Assembly: GCF_001270965.1 (NCBI RefSeq)
Contig: NZ_LGIA01000208.1
Location: 1-55,189, forward strand
Source of the DNA: Sunxiuqinia dokdonensis
GTDB taxonomy: Bacteria > Bacteroidota > Bacteroidia > Bacteroidales > Prolixibacteraceae
DNA: 55,189 bases
Direction of reading: 5' to 3'
This document shows, one piece after another, positions 42,640 to 53,000 of this stretch (positions within the stretch are counted from its first letter, which is position 1; each line of letters starts with the position of its first letter). The notes below the pieces were generated by a model that made no database searches, had not been told where the DNA came from, and saw only the letters and a list, made by a program, of their open reading frames with translations. The position numbers were made by a program, and so were the translations under genes.

Positions 42640-43063
42640 GATGCTTTGTTTTTATAAAACCCAAGGGGTGCACTTTGACCAGCGGCACAGTGCGGACGAT
42701 GGACCTCCACCCTTACAAAAATTGATGCCGGCCAGACACTTTCAGGCATAGCCTGGACCCGATATGGATAATTCGCGTTTTTAACTGAGCCCGCCTTTGG
42801 CGGAGAGTCGGAACCAAAGTTATTGATTATTGCGAAATTGAGGGGCATGTTTCACATTTCAATATCAATAGGACAAAAAAAGAAATAAACCGACTGCAGT
42901 CTTTCCGGGCAGGAGTTTCTGTTTTTTGAAATGAAAAATGGGATGATTTTCTTATCCATCCGAATATTGAACGGACGGGTGATCATGGCTCACCTTTGGG
43001 CACAAAAAAACCTCTGAAGCACGCTTCAAAGGTTTTTAATATCGATTCGAAATCCCTGATCTA
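42640..43063. other. intergenic region with short hairpins
   Basis: No gene is supported in these 424 bases. Tight hairpin sequences are seen: CAGGC-ATA-GCCTG (about 42746-42758) and CCGCC-TTT-GGCGG (42791-42803). The latter part, near 43003-43038, is the terminator of the zinc-ribbon gene. The stretch could include decayed genes or mobile DNA, but no ends of an element were found. Confidence 0.5.
43003..43038 (-). terminator. intrinsic terminator of the Nif3/zinc-ribbon unit
   Basis: AAAAACCT-CT-GAAGC pairs with GCTTC-AA-AGGTTTTT around the loop ACGC region, with an A run on the left that becomes a U run on the minus strand. It starts 25 bases after the stop of the gene at 43064. Confidence 0.75.
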
Positions 43064-43837
43064 TTATGCTTTGTCGAGTTGATCGGGTTCCAAAATGTCT
43101 TTGTCAACCAGAATTCGGCCGCAGTACTCGCAAACGATGATCTTTTTGCGGTTGGCGATGTCCATTTGGCGCTGTGGCGGAATTTTATTGAAACAACCAC
43201 CGCAGGCGTCACGCTGAACAGTAACCACCGACAAGCCGTTACGGGCATTTTTGCGGATACGTTTGAAAGCGGTGAGCAAACGAGGTTCGATCATGTTTTC
43301 AATTTTCTCCGATTTTGCTTTCAGCTTTTCTTCTTCAATCTTGGTTTCAGCTGTAATCTCTTCCAGTTCCGCTTTCTTGCGTTCCAAATCTTCCTGGCGC
43401 TCAGCTAGCAGTATTTTCGAAGAATCAATGGCTTCCTTTTTTGAGGCCAGCTCAGCCGAGAATTCCTTGATGCGTTTTTCGGAAAGTTCAATCTCCAGGT
43501 GTTGGAATTCAATCTCCTTGTTCAACGAGTCATATTCGCGGTTGTTGCGAACATTGTTTTGTTGTTCGGTGTACTTTGCAATTAAAGCTTCCGATTCTTT
43601 GATGGCAGCTTTCCGGTTGGTAATTGATGTTTCAAGCGTTTTGATATCGTCGCTGTAATTGCTTACGCGCGTAGTCAAGCCGGTGATGTCATCTTCCAGA
43701 TCCTGCACCTCCAGCGGAAGTTCTCCGCGAAGCGTCTTAATTTTGTCAATATCAGAAACAACTGTTTGTAACTCAAAAAGTGCTTTTAGCTTGTCACTAA
43801 TTGGAACTGATTTGTCTTCTTGGTACTGTGTATTCAT
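43064..43837 (-). CDS. coiled-coil protein with C4-type zinc ribbon (DUF164/CdsZ-like)
   Basis: A 257-residue protein consisting of a long coiled coil (about residues 10-190) and a C-terminal zinc ribbon with CGGC (about 212-215) and CEYC (about 236-239), the layout of the DUF164/CdsZ family, which is thought to bind nucleic acid or partner proteins. It lies 24 bases behind the Nif3-like gene, an arrangement often kept in Bacteroidota and beyond, so the two may act together. The cellular role is not settled. Confidence 0.87.
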   Translation of the reverse strand: MNTQYQEDKSVPISDKLKALFELQTVVSDIDKIKTLRGELPLEVQDLEDDITGLTTRVSNYSDDIKTLETSITNRKAAIKESEALIAKYTEQQNNVRNNREYDSLNKEIEFQHLEIELSEKRIKEFSAELASKKEAIDSSKILLAERQEDLERKKAELEEITAETKIEEEKLKAKSEKIENMIEPRLLTAFKRIRKNARNGLSVVTVQRDACGGCFNKIPPQRQMDIANRKKIIVCEYCGRILVDKDILEPDQLDKA

Positions 43838-43861
43838 ATTTGAATGCTCTAATTTTCTTTG

Positions 43862-44959
43862 TTAAACCAGGTAGTTTACCGGGTTGGTATTCACCTCGGA
43901 TAAACGGATTGCAAATTTAGGGAATTTTTTTGTAAGTAATTCATAAAAAACTTCTTTAGTGAATTGCTCACTTTCAAAATGGCCAATATCGGCCAATACA
44001 ATTTTGCCTTCGGCTTCAAAAAACTGGTGGTATTTTAAATCGGCGGTTACAAAAACGTCCGCTTTGGCGCCAATCGCTTGCTGGATTAGTGAACTTCCCG
44101 AGCCTCCGCAAACGGCTACTTTTTTTACTTTTTGACTTCGCAACGAACTGTGTTTAACGACTGCGGCGCCAAAGACTTTCCGGGTCATGCGGAGGAATTT
44201 TTTTTCGTCCATGGCTTTCGGAAGTTCACCCACCATGCCAATTCCCACTTGCGGGTTGACATTGTCGAGTGGGTAGATGTCGTAAGCCACTTCTTCGTAA
44301 GGGTGTGCTTCAATTAAAGCTTGAATCACTTTGTTCTGTAGGTGTTTGGGAAAGATGGTTTCGAATCGAAGTTCGTTTTCGTAATGAATTTGCCCGGGTT
44401 TTCCCACAAAAGGTTGGGTGTTTTCGCTGCCCCGGAAGCTCCCTTTGCCGGGCATGGTGTAAGCGCACGAGTCATAGTTTCCAATGTGTCCGGCGCCGGC
44501 ACTAAAAATTGCCTGCTGTACGTGTCCGGCCTGTTCAAAAGGAATGAAGGTGACCAGTTTTTTTAAATGTCCGGATATTGGCGACAGCACCTGACAATTT
44601 TCAAGCCCCAACTTGTCGCAAATCTTGCTGTTCACCCCGCCATGGATGCTGTCCAGGTTGGTGTGCGACGCGTAAATGGCCAGGTTGTGTTGAATGGCTT
44701 TGATGACGCAGCGCTCTACTTCGTTTTTTCCGGTCAGCTTTTTTAGTCCGCCAAAAATTAAAGGATGGTGCGCAATGATCAGGTTGCTTTTTGTTGCAAT
44801 GGCCTCGTCTATAATGCTTTCGGTGACATCCAAGGTGATGAGTGCCTGTTTGATTTCTTGCTCCGGGTTCCCAACCAGCAAGCCCGCATTGTCATACGAC
44901 TCCTGGTAGGCGAGTGGCGCAACCGATTCGAGGTATTTTGTAATTTCCTTCAGTTTCAT
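43862..44959 (-). CDS. Nif3-like dinuclear metal centre protein
   Basis: A 365-residue Nif3/YqfO-type protein with the metal-binding residues in LIIAHHPLIFGG (about 60-71), ASHTNLDSIHGGVN (about 95-108) and, at the C-terminus, DLKYHQF and DIGHFESEQFTKE (about 320-340). The central insert (about 125-235, with VQQAIFSAGAGHIGNYDSC) is the PII-like domain of the longer YqfO group. Members form hexamers; some are called GTP cyclohydrolase 1 type 2, but the reaction is uncertain. It is followed by the zinc-ribbon gene in the same transcript. Confidence 0.9.
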   Translation of the reverse strand: MKLKEITKYLESVAPLAYQESYDNAGLLVGNPEQEIKQALITLDVTESIIDEAIATKSNLIIAHHPLIFGGLKKLTGKNEVERCVIKAIQHNLAIYASHTNLDSIHGGVNSKICDKLGLENCQVLSPISGHLKKLVTFIPFEQAGHVQQAIFSAGAGHIGNYDSCAYTMPGKGSFRGSENTQPFVGKPGQIHYENELRFETIFPKHLQNKVIQALIEAHPYEEVAYDIYPLDNVNPQVGIGMVGELPKAMDEKKFLRMTRKVFGAAVVKHSSLRSQKVKKVAVCGGSGSSLIQQAIGAKADVFVTADLKYHQFFEAEGKIVLADIGHFESEQFTKEVFYELLTKKFPKFAIRLSEVNTNPVNYLV

Positions 44960-45017
44960 GTCCTGTAATTCCAGTTTTCAATTTTCCGTTCGCAAATCTC
45001 TCAATATCTAACTAACC

Positions 45018-45052
45018 AGTATCTAGCATCTGGCATCCAGCATCCAGTATCT
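45018..45052. repeat. heptamer tandem repeat, inverse orientation of the one at 28371
   Basis: Five 7-base units in register: AGTATCT, AGCATCT, GGCATCC, AGCATCC, AGTATCT. Read on the minus strand they fit RGATRCY, the same consensus as at 28371-28412. The tract ends a few bases before the MerR-type gene's stop codon. Confidence 0.9.
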
Positions 45053-45389
45053 AACCCATCTCCTCTTTCATCTCAACCAGCATTTGTCGGATTGTTTTCA
45101 GCCGGTCAACCAATTCGTGTTTGTCCAGCGTATCTTGTTTATTGTCTTTCAGTTTTTGTTTGGCACCTTTAATGGTCAGTCCGCGTTCTTTTACCAGGTG
45201 GTGAATGAGCTTGAGGTTTTGAATGTCTTCTTTGGTAAACAGGCGGTTGCCTTTTTTATTCTTTTTTGGTTTGAGAATGTCGAATTCATTTTCCCAAAAA
45301 CGAATGTGCGAGGTGTTGACCTGAAACATGTCGGCCACTTCGCCAATCGAATAAAAGACTTTTTCTATTTTGGGTTGTTTGTAAGGCAC
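45051..45389 (-). CDS. MerR family transcriptional regulator, short form
   Basis: A 112-residue protein with a MerR-type winged helix at about residues 10-80 (FYSIGEVADMFQVNTSHIRFWE, shown in part; NRLFTKEDIQNLKLIHHLVKE) followed by a short basic/acidic coiled coil. There is no effector domain or cysteine cluster, so the ligand is unknown or absent. It starts 11 bases after the M23 peptidase stop, and this peptidase-MerR order is common in Bacteroidota. It may control the nearby envelope genes. Confidence 0.87.
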   Translation of the reverse strand: MPYKQPKIEKVFYSIGEVADMFQVNTSHIRFWENEFDILKPKKNKKGNRLFTKEDIQNLKLIHHLVKERGLTIKGAKQKLKDNKQDTLDKHELVDRLKTIRQMLVEMKEEMG

Positions 45390-45400
45390 AGCTTGCCGGC

Positions 45401-46372
45401 TTAGTCGTACGATTGTCCCATGTTCGACGAGATGGCGATCATCTTCTCGTATTCCTGCGGAGTGAGGTCCTTGAAATAGAAGTATTGCGGATTAACGGCT
45501 TTCCCGTTTTTATGTACTTCGTAGTGAAGGTGCGGTCCTGACGAGGTTCCGGCATTGCCCACATAGCCAATTACGTTACCACGTTTTACTTTCTGTCCTT
45601 CTTTTACATTGAATTCGTTCAGGTGTCCGTACAGGGTTTCGTAGCCAAACCCATGGTCAATCACAATCCAGCGGCCAAAGCCGGTGCGTGCACTTTTCAC
45701 TTCCTTTACAATGCCATCGCCTGTTGCATAAATCTCCGTACCAACCGGAGCTGTAAAGTCCATGCCATAGTGGAACCGGCGGATTTTATAAATGGGGTGA
45801 ATCCGAAATCCCCAGCCTGATGCGGTCCGGTTTAAATCTTTGTTTGAAACAGGCATGATCGCCGGAATGCTTGACAGCATTTCCTCTTTGTCAAGCGCCA
45901 GTTTCAACACTTCGTCGTACGATTTGGATTGGATATAAGCTTCTTTGGCCACTACGTCCAGCTTGCGGGCTGTTTTAATGACCAATTCTGAATTCTCCAG
46001 ACTTTCGAGCTGCGAATATTTGTTCACCCCGCCGAAACCTGCTTTCCGAACGGAATTGGGAATGGGGTCGGCTTCAAAAATAATACGGTATAAGTTATCG
46101 TCGCGATGCTGAATGTCCGTCAGCACGTCTTCAATGCTTTCCAGGTTTTGATACATCAACTCGTACTGCGATAACAGCCGACGGTTTTCACGTTTCAAAC
46201 TGCGCATCTTTGGCGTCTCATAAAACTGAAGAAAAACCACAGTCATGATGATACTTGCCAGGATGCTGGTGGTGCTGAACAGTAAAAAACGATGGATCTT
46301 CGATTTTAAGTTGCGTTCAACCTTGTCGTAGCTGAGTGTTTCGGGGTTGAATTTATACTTAACTTTAGCCAT
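45401..46372 (-). CDS. M23 family metallopeptidase (membrane-anchored)
   Basis: A 323-residue protein: short cytoplasmic tail, one membrane span (about residues 30-50, LFSTTSILASIIMTVVFLQF), a coiled-coil stretch (about 58-110) and a C-terminal LytM/M23 domain. The zinc ligands are visible in HYGMDF (about 204-209) and HLHYEV (about 285-290). It probably cuts peptidoglycan peptide cross-links or, like MepM/EnvC, activates amidases. The frame extends to 46405; the ATG at 46372 is preferred because the longer version adds residues not seen in the family. It starts a minus-strand run ending at the zinc-ribbon gene. Confidence 0.9.
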   Translation of the reverse strand: MAKVKYKFNPETLSYDKVERNLKSKIHRFLLFSTTSILASIIMTVVFLQFYETPKMRSLKRENRRLLSQYELMYQNLESIEDVLTDIQHRDDNLYRIIFEADPIPNSVRKAGFGGVNKYSQLESLENSELVIKTARKLDVVAKEAYIQSKSYDEVLKLALDKEEMLSSIPAIMPVSNKDLNRTASGWGFRIHPIYKIRRFHYGMDFTAPVGTEIYATGDGIVKEVKSARTGFGRWIVIDHGFGYETLYGHLNEFNVKEGQKVKRGNVIGYVGNAGTSSGPHLHYEVHKNGKAVNPQYFYFKDLTPQEYEKMIAISSNMGQSYD

Positions 46373-46402
46373 AGAAAACAATTTCTTTTTTTCGAAATGT
46401 AA

Positions 46403-46432
46403 CAAATTTAAGGATTTAATCTAACTTTGCAA
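46403..46432 (-). promoter_or_regulatory. promoter of the M23 peptidase gene
   Basis: On the minus strand TAAATTTG (46410-46403) matches TAnnTTTG exactly and a TTG (46432-46430) lies 19 bases upstream, the usual -33 spacing. It overlaps the divergent alaS promoter box. Confidence 0.55.
46422..46429 (+). promoter_or_regulatory. alaS promoter -7 box
   Basis: TAACTTTG is an exact TAnnTTTG match. The start codon is 224 bases downstream, predicting an unusually long leader. Confidence 0.5.
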
Positions 46433-46473
46433 GACTTAAAAAACCGAGCAAATCGACTACAAAACGCAAAAGT

Positions 46474-46616
46474 AGTTTATTTATTGGGTTGATGGGTTTA
46501 ATAAACTTGCAATCAAGTGTTTTTTAACAAATTTTAAACGTATCTGCAATCGACTTAGCTTCCGTTTTATTGAGAAGGAGTCAGGCGATGTTTCATGTGT
46601 ATGGCACTTGGCCTGA
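46474..46616 (+). other. structured leader of alaS
   Basis: AGTTTATT (46474-46481) pairs with AATAAACT (46500-46507), and TCAGGC (46581-46586) with GCCTGA (46611-46616), inside the predicted 5' untranslated region. No reading frame or known riboswitch was recognised. Control of alaS translation is possible. Confidence 0.3.
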
Positions 46617-46653
46617 GCAACAGTGAAGAGTCTTAAATTGAAAATGTAATTAT

Positions 46654-49272
46654 ATGAATTCCAAAGCAATCAGGAAAGCCTTCCTGGATTTTTTTATTTC
46701 AAAGCAACATACCATAGTCGATTCGGCCCCCATGGTGGTGAAAAATGATCCGACCCTCATGTTTACCAACGCGGGCATGAATCAATTCAAAGATATTTTT
46801 TTGGGAAACCAGCCTGCTAAATCGGTCAGGGTAGCCGATACTCAGAAGTGCTTACGGGTTTCGGGAAAACACAACGATCTGGAAGAAGTGGGGCATGATA
46901 CCTATCACCACACCATGTTCGAAATGCTGGGCAACTGGTCGTTCGACGATTATTTCAAGGAAGACGCCATCAATTGGGCCTGGGAATTTTTGCATGAGAA
47001 AATGGGCATTGCCGCCGACCGGATGTATGCCACGGTGTTTGAAGGAAGCCCTGATGACAAGCTTGAATTGGACGAAGAAGCGAAAGCCATGTGGTTGAAG
47101 CACTTGCCAAAAGAACAGGTGTTGCATGGTAATAAAAAAGATAATTTTTGGGAAATGGGCGATACCGGCCCCTGCGGCCCTTGTTCCGAAATTCATGTGG
47201 ATTTGCGTGATGATGACGAACGGGCGAAAAAGCCAGGCGCCGAACTGGTTAACCAGGATCACCCGCTGGTGATTGAAATCTGGAATCTGGTGTTTATTCA
47301 GTTTAACCGGAAAGCCGATGGCCGTTTGGAAGAACTGCCTGCCAAACATGTCGATACAGGCATGGGCTTCGAACGCTTGTGCATGGTCTTGCAGGGCAAG
47401 AAATCGAACTACGATACGGATGTTTTTCAAACGGTCATTGCCAAATTGGCCAGACTGTGCGGAAAAAAATATGGCGAAAGCGAAAAAGCGGACATCGCCA
47501 TGCGCGTGATTGCCGACCACTTGCGGGCCATCGCGTTTGCCATTGCCGATGGACAATTGCCTTCGAACAATAAGGCGGGTTATGTCATTCGCCGGATTTT
47601 GCGTCGTGCGGTGCGTTATGGCTATACGTTCCTGAATTTCCGCGAAGCATTCATCTACCAGCTGGTGGAAACGCTGAAAGAAAATATGGGCGATGCCTTT
47701 CCCGAACTCAGTTCGCAGCAGGTGCTGATCGAAAAGGTAATCAAAGAAGAGGAAGAGAGCTTTTTGCGGACTTTGGAAACAGGCATTCGCTTGCTGGACG
47801 AGGAAATGAGCCAGGCGAAAAAAACCGGGACAATGGAAGTGTCAGGGAAAAACGCCTTCGAATTATACGACACCTTTGGCTTTCCATTGGATTTGACCGA
47901 GCTGATCCTGCGCGAAAATGGCTTGACCGTGAATCGGGCGGAGTTCGATTCGGAAATGGAAAAACAGAAAAGTCGTTCGCGGAATGCTGCCGCCCAGGAA
48001 ACCAGCGACTGGGTGGAGCTCAAGAAAATTGACGAAGTGGAATTTCTGGGGTACACCACGCTTGAGGCCGACATTGAGATTGCCCGCTACCGCAAAGTCA
48101 AACAAAAAGATAAGGAGTTCTATCACCTGGTTTTCGACCAGACCCCGTTTTATGGCGAGTCGGGCGGACAGGTTGGCGACACGGGCTACATCGAAGCCAA
48201 CGGTGTCAAGACAAGTATCATTGATACGCAAAAGGAAAATAACCTGATTGTGCACATCGCCAAAGAATTGCCTGCCGATCCAACGGCAACTTTCAAAGCG
48301 GTGGTGAGCAATCACAAACGCAAGCTGACTGCCAACAACCACACGGCCACGCACTTGCTCGATCAGGCTTTGCGCGAAATCCTGGGCACGCATGTCGAGC
48401 AAAAAGGCTCGCTGGTGAATGCCGATCATCTGCGGTTCGACTTTGCGCATTTCCAGAAAGTGTCGAAAGAAGAATTGATGCAGATTCAAAATCGGGTGAA
48501 CGAGTTAATCCGGCAGAACTTTCACCAGGAAGAAAAGCAGGATGTGGCTTTTGCCGAAGCACAGGAAATGGGGGCCATCGCCTTGTTTGGCGAGAAGTAT
48601 GGCGATCATGTGCGGGTCATAAAATTTGGCGATTCGGTTGAGCTGTGCGGAGGAACACACGTGCCGGCCACTGGACAAATCGGCCAGTTTATTATCACTT
48701 CCGAAAGTGCTATTTCGGCCGGTGTACGCCGGATCGAAGCGATTACTGCTGATAAAGCTGAAGCGTTCATCAATAAAAATATGGATGAGCTGCACGAAGT
48801 TCGCGGCCTGTTCAACAATACCAAAAACCTGAAAAAGTCGGTTGAAGACTTGCTGGACGAGAACGCCAAGTTGAAAAAGCAATTGGAGGCTTTTGAAAAG
48901 CAAGCTGCAGCCGGCGTGAAAGACGAGTTGAAAAAGCAAGTTTCATCAATCAACGGCATCAATGTGATTGCCGAGAAAGTAGCGTTGGATTCGCCCCAAG
49001 CCATTAAGGACTTGGCTTTTCAACTGAAAGGCGAAGTGGATAACTTGTTCCTGGTACTGGGCGCCGAAATTGATGGCAAACCCAGCCTGAGCATCATGAT
49101 TGCCGACAAGCTGGTGAAGGAAAAAGGTCTGAATGCCGGACAGATTGTTCGCGAAGCAGCCAAAGAAATGAAAGGCGGCGGCGGTGGTCAACCTTTTTAC
49201 GCGACCGCCGGTGGCAAAGATGTCTCGGGTATCGACGCGGCAATTGCCAAGGCCAAATCGTTTGTCAATTAA
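46654..49272 (+). CDS. alaS: alanine--tRNA ligase
   Basis: AlaRS charges tRNA-Ala. The 872-residue protein has the full bacterial layout: class II catalytic domain (about residues 1-250, [10 protein letters not shown]-like [32 protein letters not shown]-like [15 protein letters not shown]), tRNA-recognition domain, editing domain with [12 protein letters not shown] (about 562-573) and CGGTHV (about 667-672, zinc ligands) and the C-terminal C-Ala domain with a coiled coil (about 715-755) and [14 protein letters not shown] near the end. Standard start. A terminator follows 30 bases after the stop. Confidence 0.97.
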   Translation: MNSKAIRKAFLDFFISKQHTIVDSAPMVVKNDPTLMFTNAGMNQFKDIFLGNQPAKSVRVADTQKCLRVSGKHNDLEEVGHDTYHHTMFEMLGNWSFDDYFKEDAINWAWEFLHEKMGIAADRMYATVFEGSPDDKLELDEEAKAMWLKHLPKEQVLHGNKKDNFWEMGDTGPCGPCSEIHVDLRDDDERAKKPGAELVNQDHPLVIEIWNLVFIQFNRKADGRLEELPAKHVDTGMGFERLCMVLQGKKSNYDTDVFQTVIAKLARLCGKKYGESEKADIAMRVIADHLRAIAFAIADGQLPSNNKAGYVIRRILRRAVRYGYTFLNFREAFIYQLVETLKENMGDAFPELSSQQVLIEKVIKEEEESFLRTLETGIRLLDEEMSQAKKTGTMEVSGKNAFELYDTFGFPLDLTELILRENGLTVNRAEFDSEMEKQKSRSRNAAAQETSDWVELKKIDEVEFLGYTTLEADIEIARYRKVKQKDKEFYHLVFDQTPFYGESGGQVGDTGYIEANGVKTSIIDTQKENNLIVHIAKELPADPTATFKAVVSNHKRKLTANNHTATHLLDQALREILGTHVEQKGSLVNADHLRFDFAHFQKVSKEELMQIQNRVNELIRQNFHQEEKQDVAFAEAQEMGAIALFGEKYGDHVRVIKFGDSVELCGGTHVPATGQIGQFIITSESAISAGVRRIEAITADKAEAFINKNMDELHEVRGLFNNTKNLKKSVEDLLDENAKLKKQLEAFEKQAAAGVKDELKKQVSSINGINVIAEKVALDSPQAIKDLAFQLKGEVDNLFLVLGAEIDGKPSLSIMIADKLVKEKGLNAGQIVREAAKEMKGGGGGQPFYATAGGKDVSGIDAAIAKAKSFVN

Positions 49273-49299
49273 AAAGGAGGTCGAAACAAACAACATATA

Positions 49300-49340
49300 A
49301 AACGGTTCCATCGGTTCATTCCGGTGGAACCTTTTTTATT
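49300..49340 (+). terminator. alaS intrinsic terminator
   Basis: GGTTCCA-T-CGG (49304-49314) pairs with CCG-G-TGGAACC (49321-49331), then a run of six T. It overlaps the stop codon of the convergent small gene. Confidence 0.8.
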
Positions 49341-49551
49341 CTGCTTCGTGAAAAGCGGCAATCAGCTCGCGTGCTTTTTGTTGATCTTCTTTGTTGATGA
49401 TCACTTCAACGGGCTCAAAGCCACCAGCCGAAACCTGCCAGGGTGCAATACTACCCATGAGTTTGTTGCTGATGAGCGTAACAATGCCCTGATCGTTTAA
49501 TAATTGGTTGATCATCTCGGCATCAATGGGTTTACCACTAAAAATGACCAT
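49336..49551 (-). CDS. DUF2007 family protein
   Basis: A 71-residue single-domain DUF2007 protein (PII-like fold): IFSGKPIDAEMINQLL at the start, VEVIINKEDQQKARELI at the end. It has no zinc ribbon or membrane span, in contrast to the DUF2007 protein at 25851-26303. It is convergent with alaS. The family is called a putative signal-transducing protein; the role is unknown. Confidence 0.75.
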   Translation of the reverse strand: MVIFSGKPIDAEMINQLLNDQGIVTLISNKLMGSIAPWQVSAGGFEPVEVIINKEDQQKARELIAAFHEAE

Positions 49552-49632
49552 GGTCTCCGAATCGGGTGTTTTTTATCATGATGGGCTATTTGATGATTAC
49601 TACTGTCGAACAAGCTTGCTCTTCCGGCATGC

Positions 49633-49848
49633 TTACTTCCGGGCTTCCGGGTTTTTGCAGGTGCTTAGGCCAAAAGGCGCATAGAGCGGACAAAAACTGA
49701 CCATGCTGGTGAGCAAAAACACACAGGCAAGAATCAGCAGGATTAATCCCAATGTGCCGGCGATAACATTGGTGAGGTAGAGGACTGCGATCAAAACTGC
49801 TACAATTGCGCGGATCACACGATCCGCCATTCCCATATTTTTTCTCAT
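49633..49848 (-). CDS. DUF2892 (YgaP-like) membrane protein
   Basis: A 71-residue protein with two close membrane spans (about residues 10-28 and 30-48), opening MRKNMGMADRVIRAIVAVL as typical for DUF2892, and a C-terminal CPLYAPFGLSTCK with two cysteines (about 53 and 64) found in many members. In E. coli YgaP the domain is fused to a rhodanese. No rhodanese gene is next to it. Function unknown, possibly redox- or sulfur-related. Confidence 0.82.
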   Translation of the reverse strand: MRKNMGMADRVIRAIVAVLIAVLYLTNVIAGTLGLILLILACVFLLTSMVSFCPLYAPFGLSTCKNPEARK

Positions 49849-50064
49849 CTTTTTTATTTTTGTGAGTTATGCTTTTCTACTCACAGAATCGGGTTTGGGT
49901 TTCAACCTGCAAGGTCAACTTCTACCGGACCTTGATCCGGTTTCAGTGAATCTGATAAACCAAAAATCTCAATAAGTGTTAATGTGGTAGTTATTTTGAG
50001 AGAAGGATTTTTTTACTCCGGTCATTAAGTCTATTTTCACTTTTTTTTAATAAAGACGCGCTCG

Positions 50065-53000
50065 ATGAAAAGAATATATCAATTTCTGGTTTCCACATCT
50101 TTTATGGGATTTTTGTTGCTGGTCATGGCTTTTTCCATGGCGATTGCCACGTTTGTTGAAAGCAGTTACGGCACGCCCGCGGCCAAGGCGCTGGTTTACA
50201 ATACCCACTGGTTCGAATTGGTTTTTTTACTGCTCGGAATAAGTTTAATCCACAATTTTTTGAAATATCGTCAGTACACCATGAAGAAGCTGACAGTCGG
50301 CATTTTTCACTTATCATTTATTGTGATTGTGATTGGTGCGGGCATTACCCGCTACATCAGTTTTGAAGGGATGATGCATATTCGCGAGGGCGAAAGCGCC
50401 GACCACATTGTGTCGAGCGATTCCTATTTTACGGTGGAGGCCAACGGGCAGGAAGTCACGGAGCGGGTTCTGTTTTCGGAGTTGAGTCCCAAAGAATTCA
50501 GCGAAAAAATGGAGATTGATGGCCAGTCAGTTCGAATCAAGTCTGTTGGTTTTGTGAAAGACGCGGTGCGAACACCTGTTGAAAGCCACTCGGGCGACCC
50601 GGTCGTCGATTTTGTGATTTCAGCAGGCGAGGGCATGGAGAACTTTACCTTTGGCAAAGGCCAGCTGGTGAATCTTGGGCCAGCTACCGTGGGTTTCGAA
50701 GGACAGGCTGACGTTCGTTTTGAACAGGAAGGTTCGCAGTTGTTTATTGTGGCCGACCGCGACATGGAAATTCGTTCCATGGCAGGTGGCGAACCTGAAT
50801 TGGTGCCTGCCGGAACGCGTTCGGAAGTGAAGTTGATGCACCTCTACGCTTTTGATGGCTACTTGGTTTTGGTTAAGAAATTCTTCGAAAAAGCGGCTTT
50901 GCGTGTAGCCAAAGGCAGCCCGGAAAGTTCGAATGAAGATGCGGTGATTGTGGAAATTTCTGACGGAGAGCGTCAGGCCATCGTCAATGTTTTTGGACGT
51001 GCCGGACAGATTGGCGATCCGGTGACTTACCTGGTAGGCAATACTCCGGTCAAACTCACCTACGGCTCCAAACCGGTTCATCTGCCTTTCAGTTTGAAGT
51101 TACATGATTTTCAATTGGAGCGTTATATCGGTTCCGAAAGTCCGTCGTCATTTGCCAGCGAAATACAATTGCTGGATCCGGAGCGCGATGTCAAGCGCGA
51201 TGTGCGAATTTTCATGAATAACACCTTGCAATACCGCGGCTATCGTTTCTACCAGTCGTCGTACGATCAGGACGAGGGGGGAACGATTTTATCAGTAAAC
51301 AAAGATTTTTGGGGCACGATGGTCACCTATCTGGGATACTTGCTTTTGACCGTGGGCATGATTCTGTCTCTGTTCAATAAAAACTCCTATTTCCAATTTT
51401 TGGTGCGTCACCTGAAAATGTCAGGAAAGGCAAAAATGGCTGTTGTCATGCTGGGCTTGTTGTTTGCCGGCAATCAGAGTATGGCACAAAGTCCGAGTAC
51501 AGCGGGAATTCCTCGTTTGGATGAGCAGCTGGTTGAAGATTTTTCGCAGTTGTGGGTGCATGGCCGCGATGGACGGATTGAGCCCATGTCAACCTTGTCG
51601 AGCGAAATTCTGCGTAAGTTGAGCCGTAAGTCAACGCTCAATGGCATGTCATCGGATGAAGTGGTGCTGAGCATGCACCTTTTTCCTGAGCTTTGGCGGT
51701 CGGTTCAGTTTATTAAAATTGATAAGGAAATTGCCGCGTCCATTGGGCTTCAGGATAAATATGCCCGGGTAATTGATTTATTTGATTTGGATGGAAACTA
51801 CCGGATTACAGAGCAGGTTCGTGCTGCTTTTGCCAAAGCACCGGCTTTTCGGAGTAAGCTGGACAAGGAATACATCTTTTTAGACGAACGGATTAACATC
51901 AGTTTTATGGTTTTTAAAGGCGATTTGCTGACTTTCTTTCCTCCGGAAAACCAAACCGATGCCTGGTGGGCGGTGGGTAGCAACCCGACCGGCTATCCGG
52001 CCGCCGACTCCCTGTTCGTGAATCGAAGCTTTAACCTGTTGGCCGATGGCGTTAAATCGGACAGCGACATCCAGCCCAGGCAGATTATTTCTACGGTAGC
52101 TGCTTTTCAGGAAAAATTTGGCGCTGGAATCTTGCCTTCGGAACAACAAAAATCTGCGGAAATGCTGTATAACAAATACCAGCCTTTCAAGCGGGTTTTC
52201 CCTTGGTATCTGCTGGTTGGTTTTGTTTTGCTGATCATTCTTTTCGTGAATATTTTCCGCCAAAAACCCATGCATAAAATAACCCGATACAGTTTTAGCG
52301 GATTGATTTATTTGGGCTTTTTGATACACACCGTGGGATTGATCGTTCGGTGGTACATTTCAGGCCGAGCACCTTGGAGCAACGGTTACGAGTCGATGAT
52401 TTATGTGGCTTGGGCCGCGATGCTGTCGGGTATTATTTTCGGAAGAAAGTACCCGATGGTTTTAGGCACCGCTGCAATCTTATCGGGAATCACCTTGTTT
52501 GTGGCTCATCTTAACTGGATGAACCCGGAGATTACGCCGCTGGTTCCGGTGCTGAAATCGTACTGGCTCATGATTCACGTCTCCATTATTACGGCCAGCT
52601 ATGGCTTTCTTGGCTTGAGCGCTTTTCTGGGTATTTTGGTGCTGGTGTTGTATGCCATCATGAAAAAAAGTAACCAGAAAAATGTGGACCACTTCATCGA
52701 TCAGTTGACCACCATCAGTGAGCTTTCGGCCACGATTGGGCTGTATATGTTGACGATCGGAACTTTTCTTGGCGGCATCTGGGCCAACGAAAGTTGGGGC
52801 CGCTACTGGGGCTGGGATCCCAAGGAAACCTGGGCTTTGATTACGGCCGTGATTTATGCGTTTATCGTTCACATGCGTTTGATTCCCTCGCTTCGGGGCC
52901 GGTACAACTATAACCTGGCCACGGTGATAGCCTTTACTTCGGTGCTCATGACCTATTTTGGAGTCAACTACTTTTTATCGGGTCTGCATTCCTACGGCAA

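Noticed and set aside
42640-42848. Insertion-sequence remnant next to the Crp gene
   Set aside because: Hairpins are present but no transposase fragment, terminal inverted repeats or target duplication could be found.
46430-46653. T-box riboswitch before alaS
   Set aside because: No T-box sequence or antiterminator was seen, and the class is not expected in Bacteroidota.
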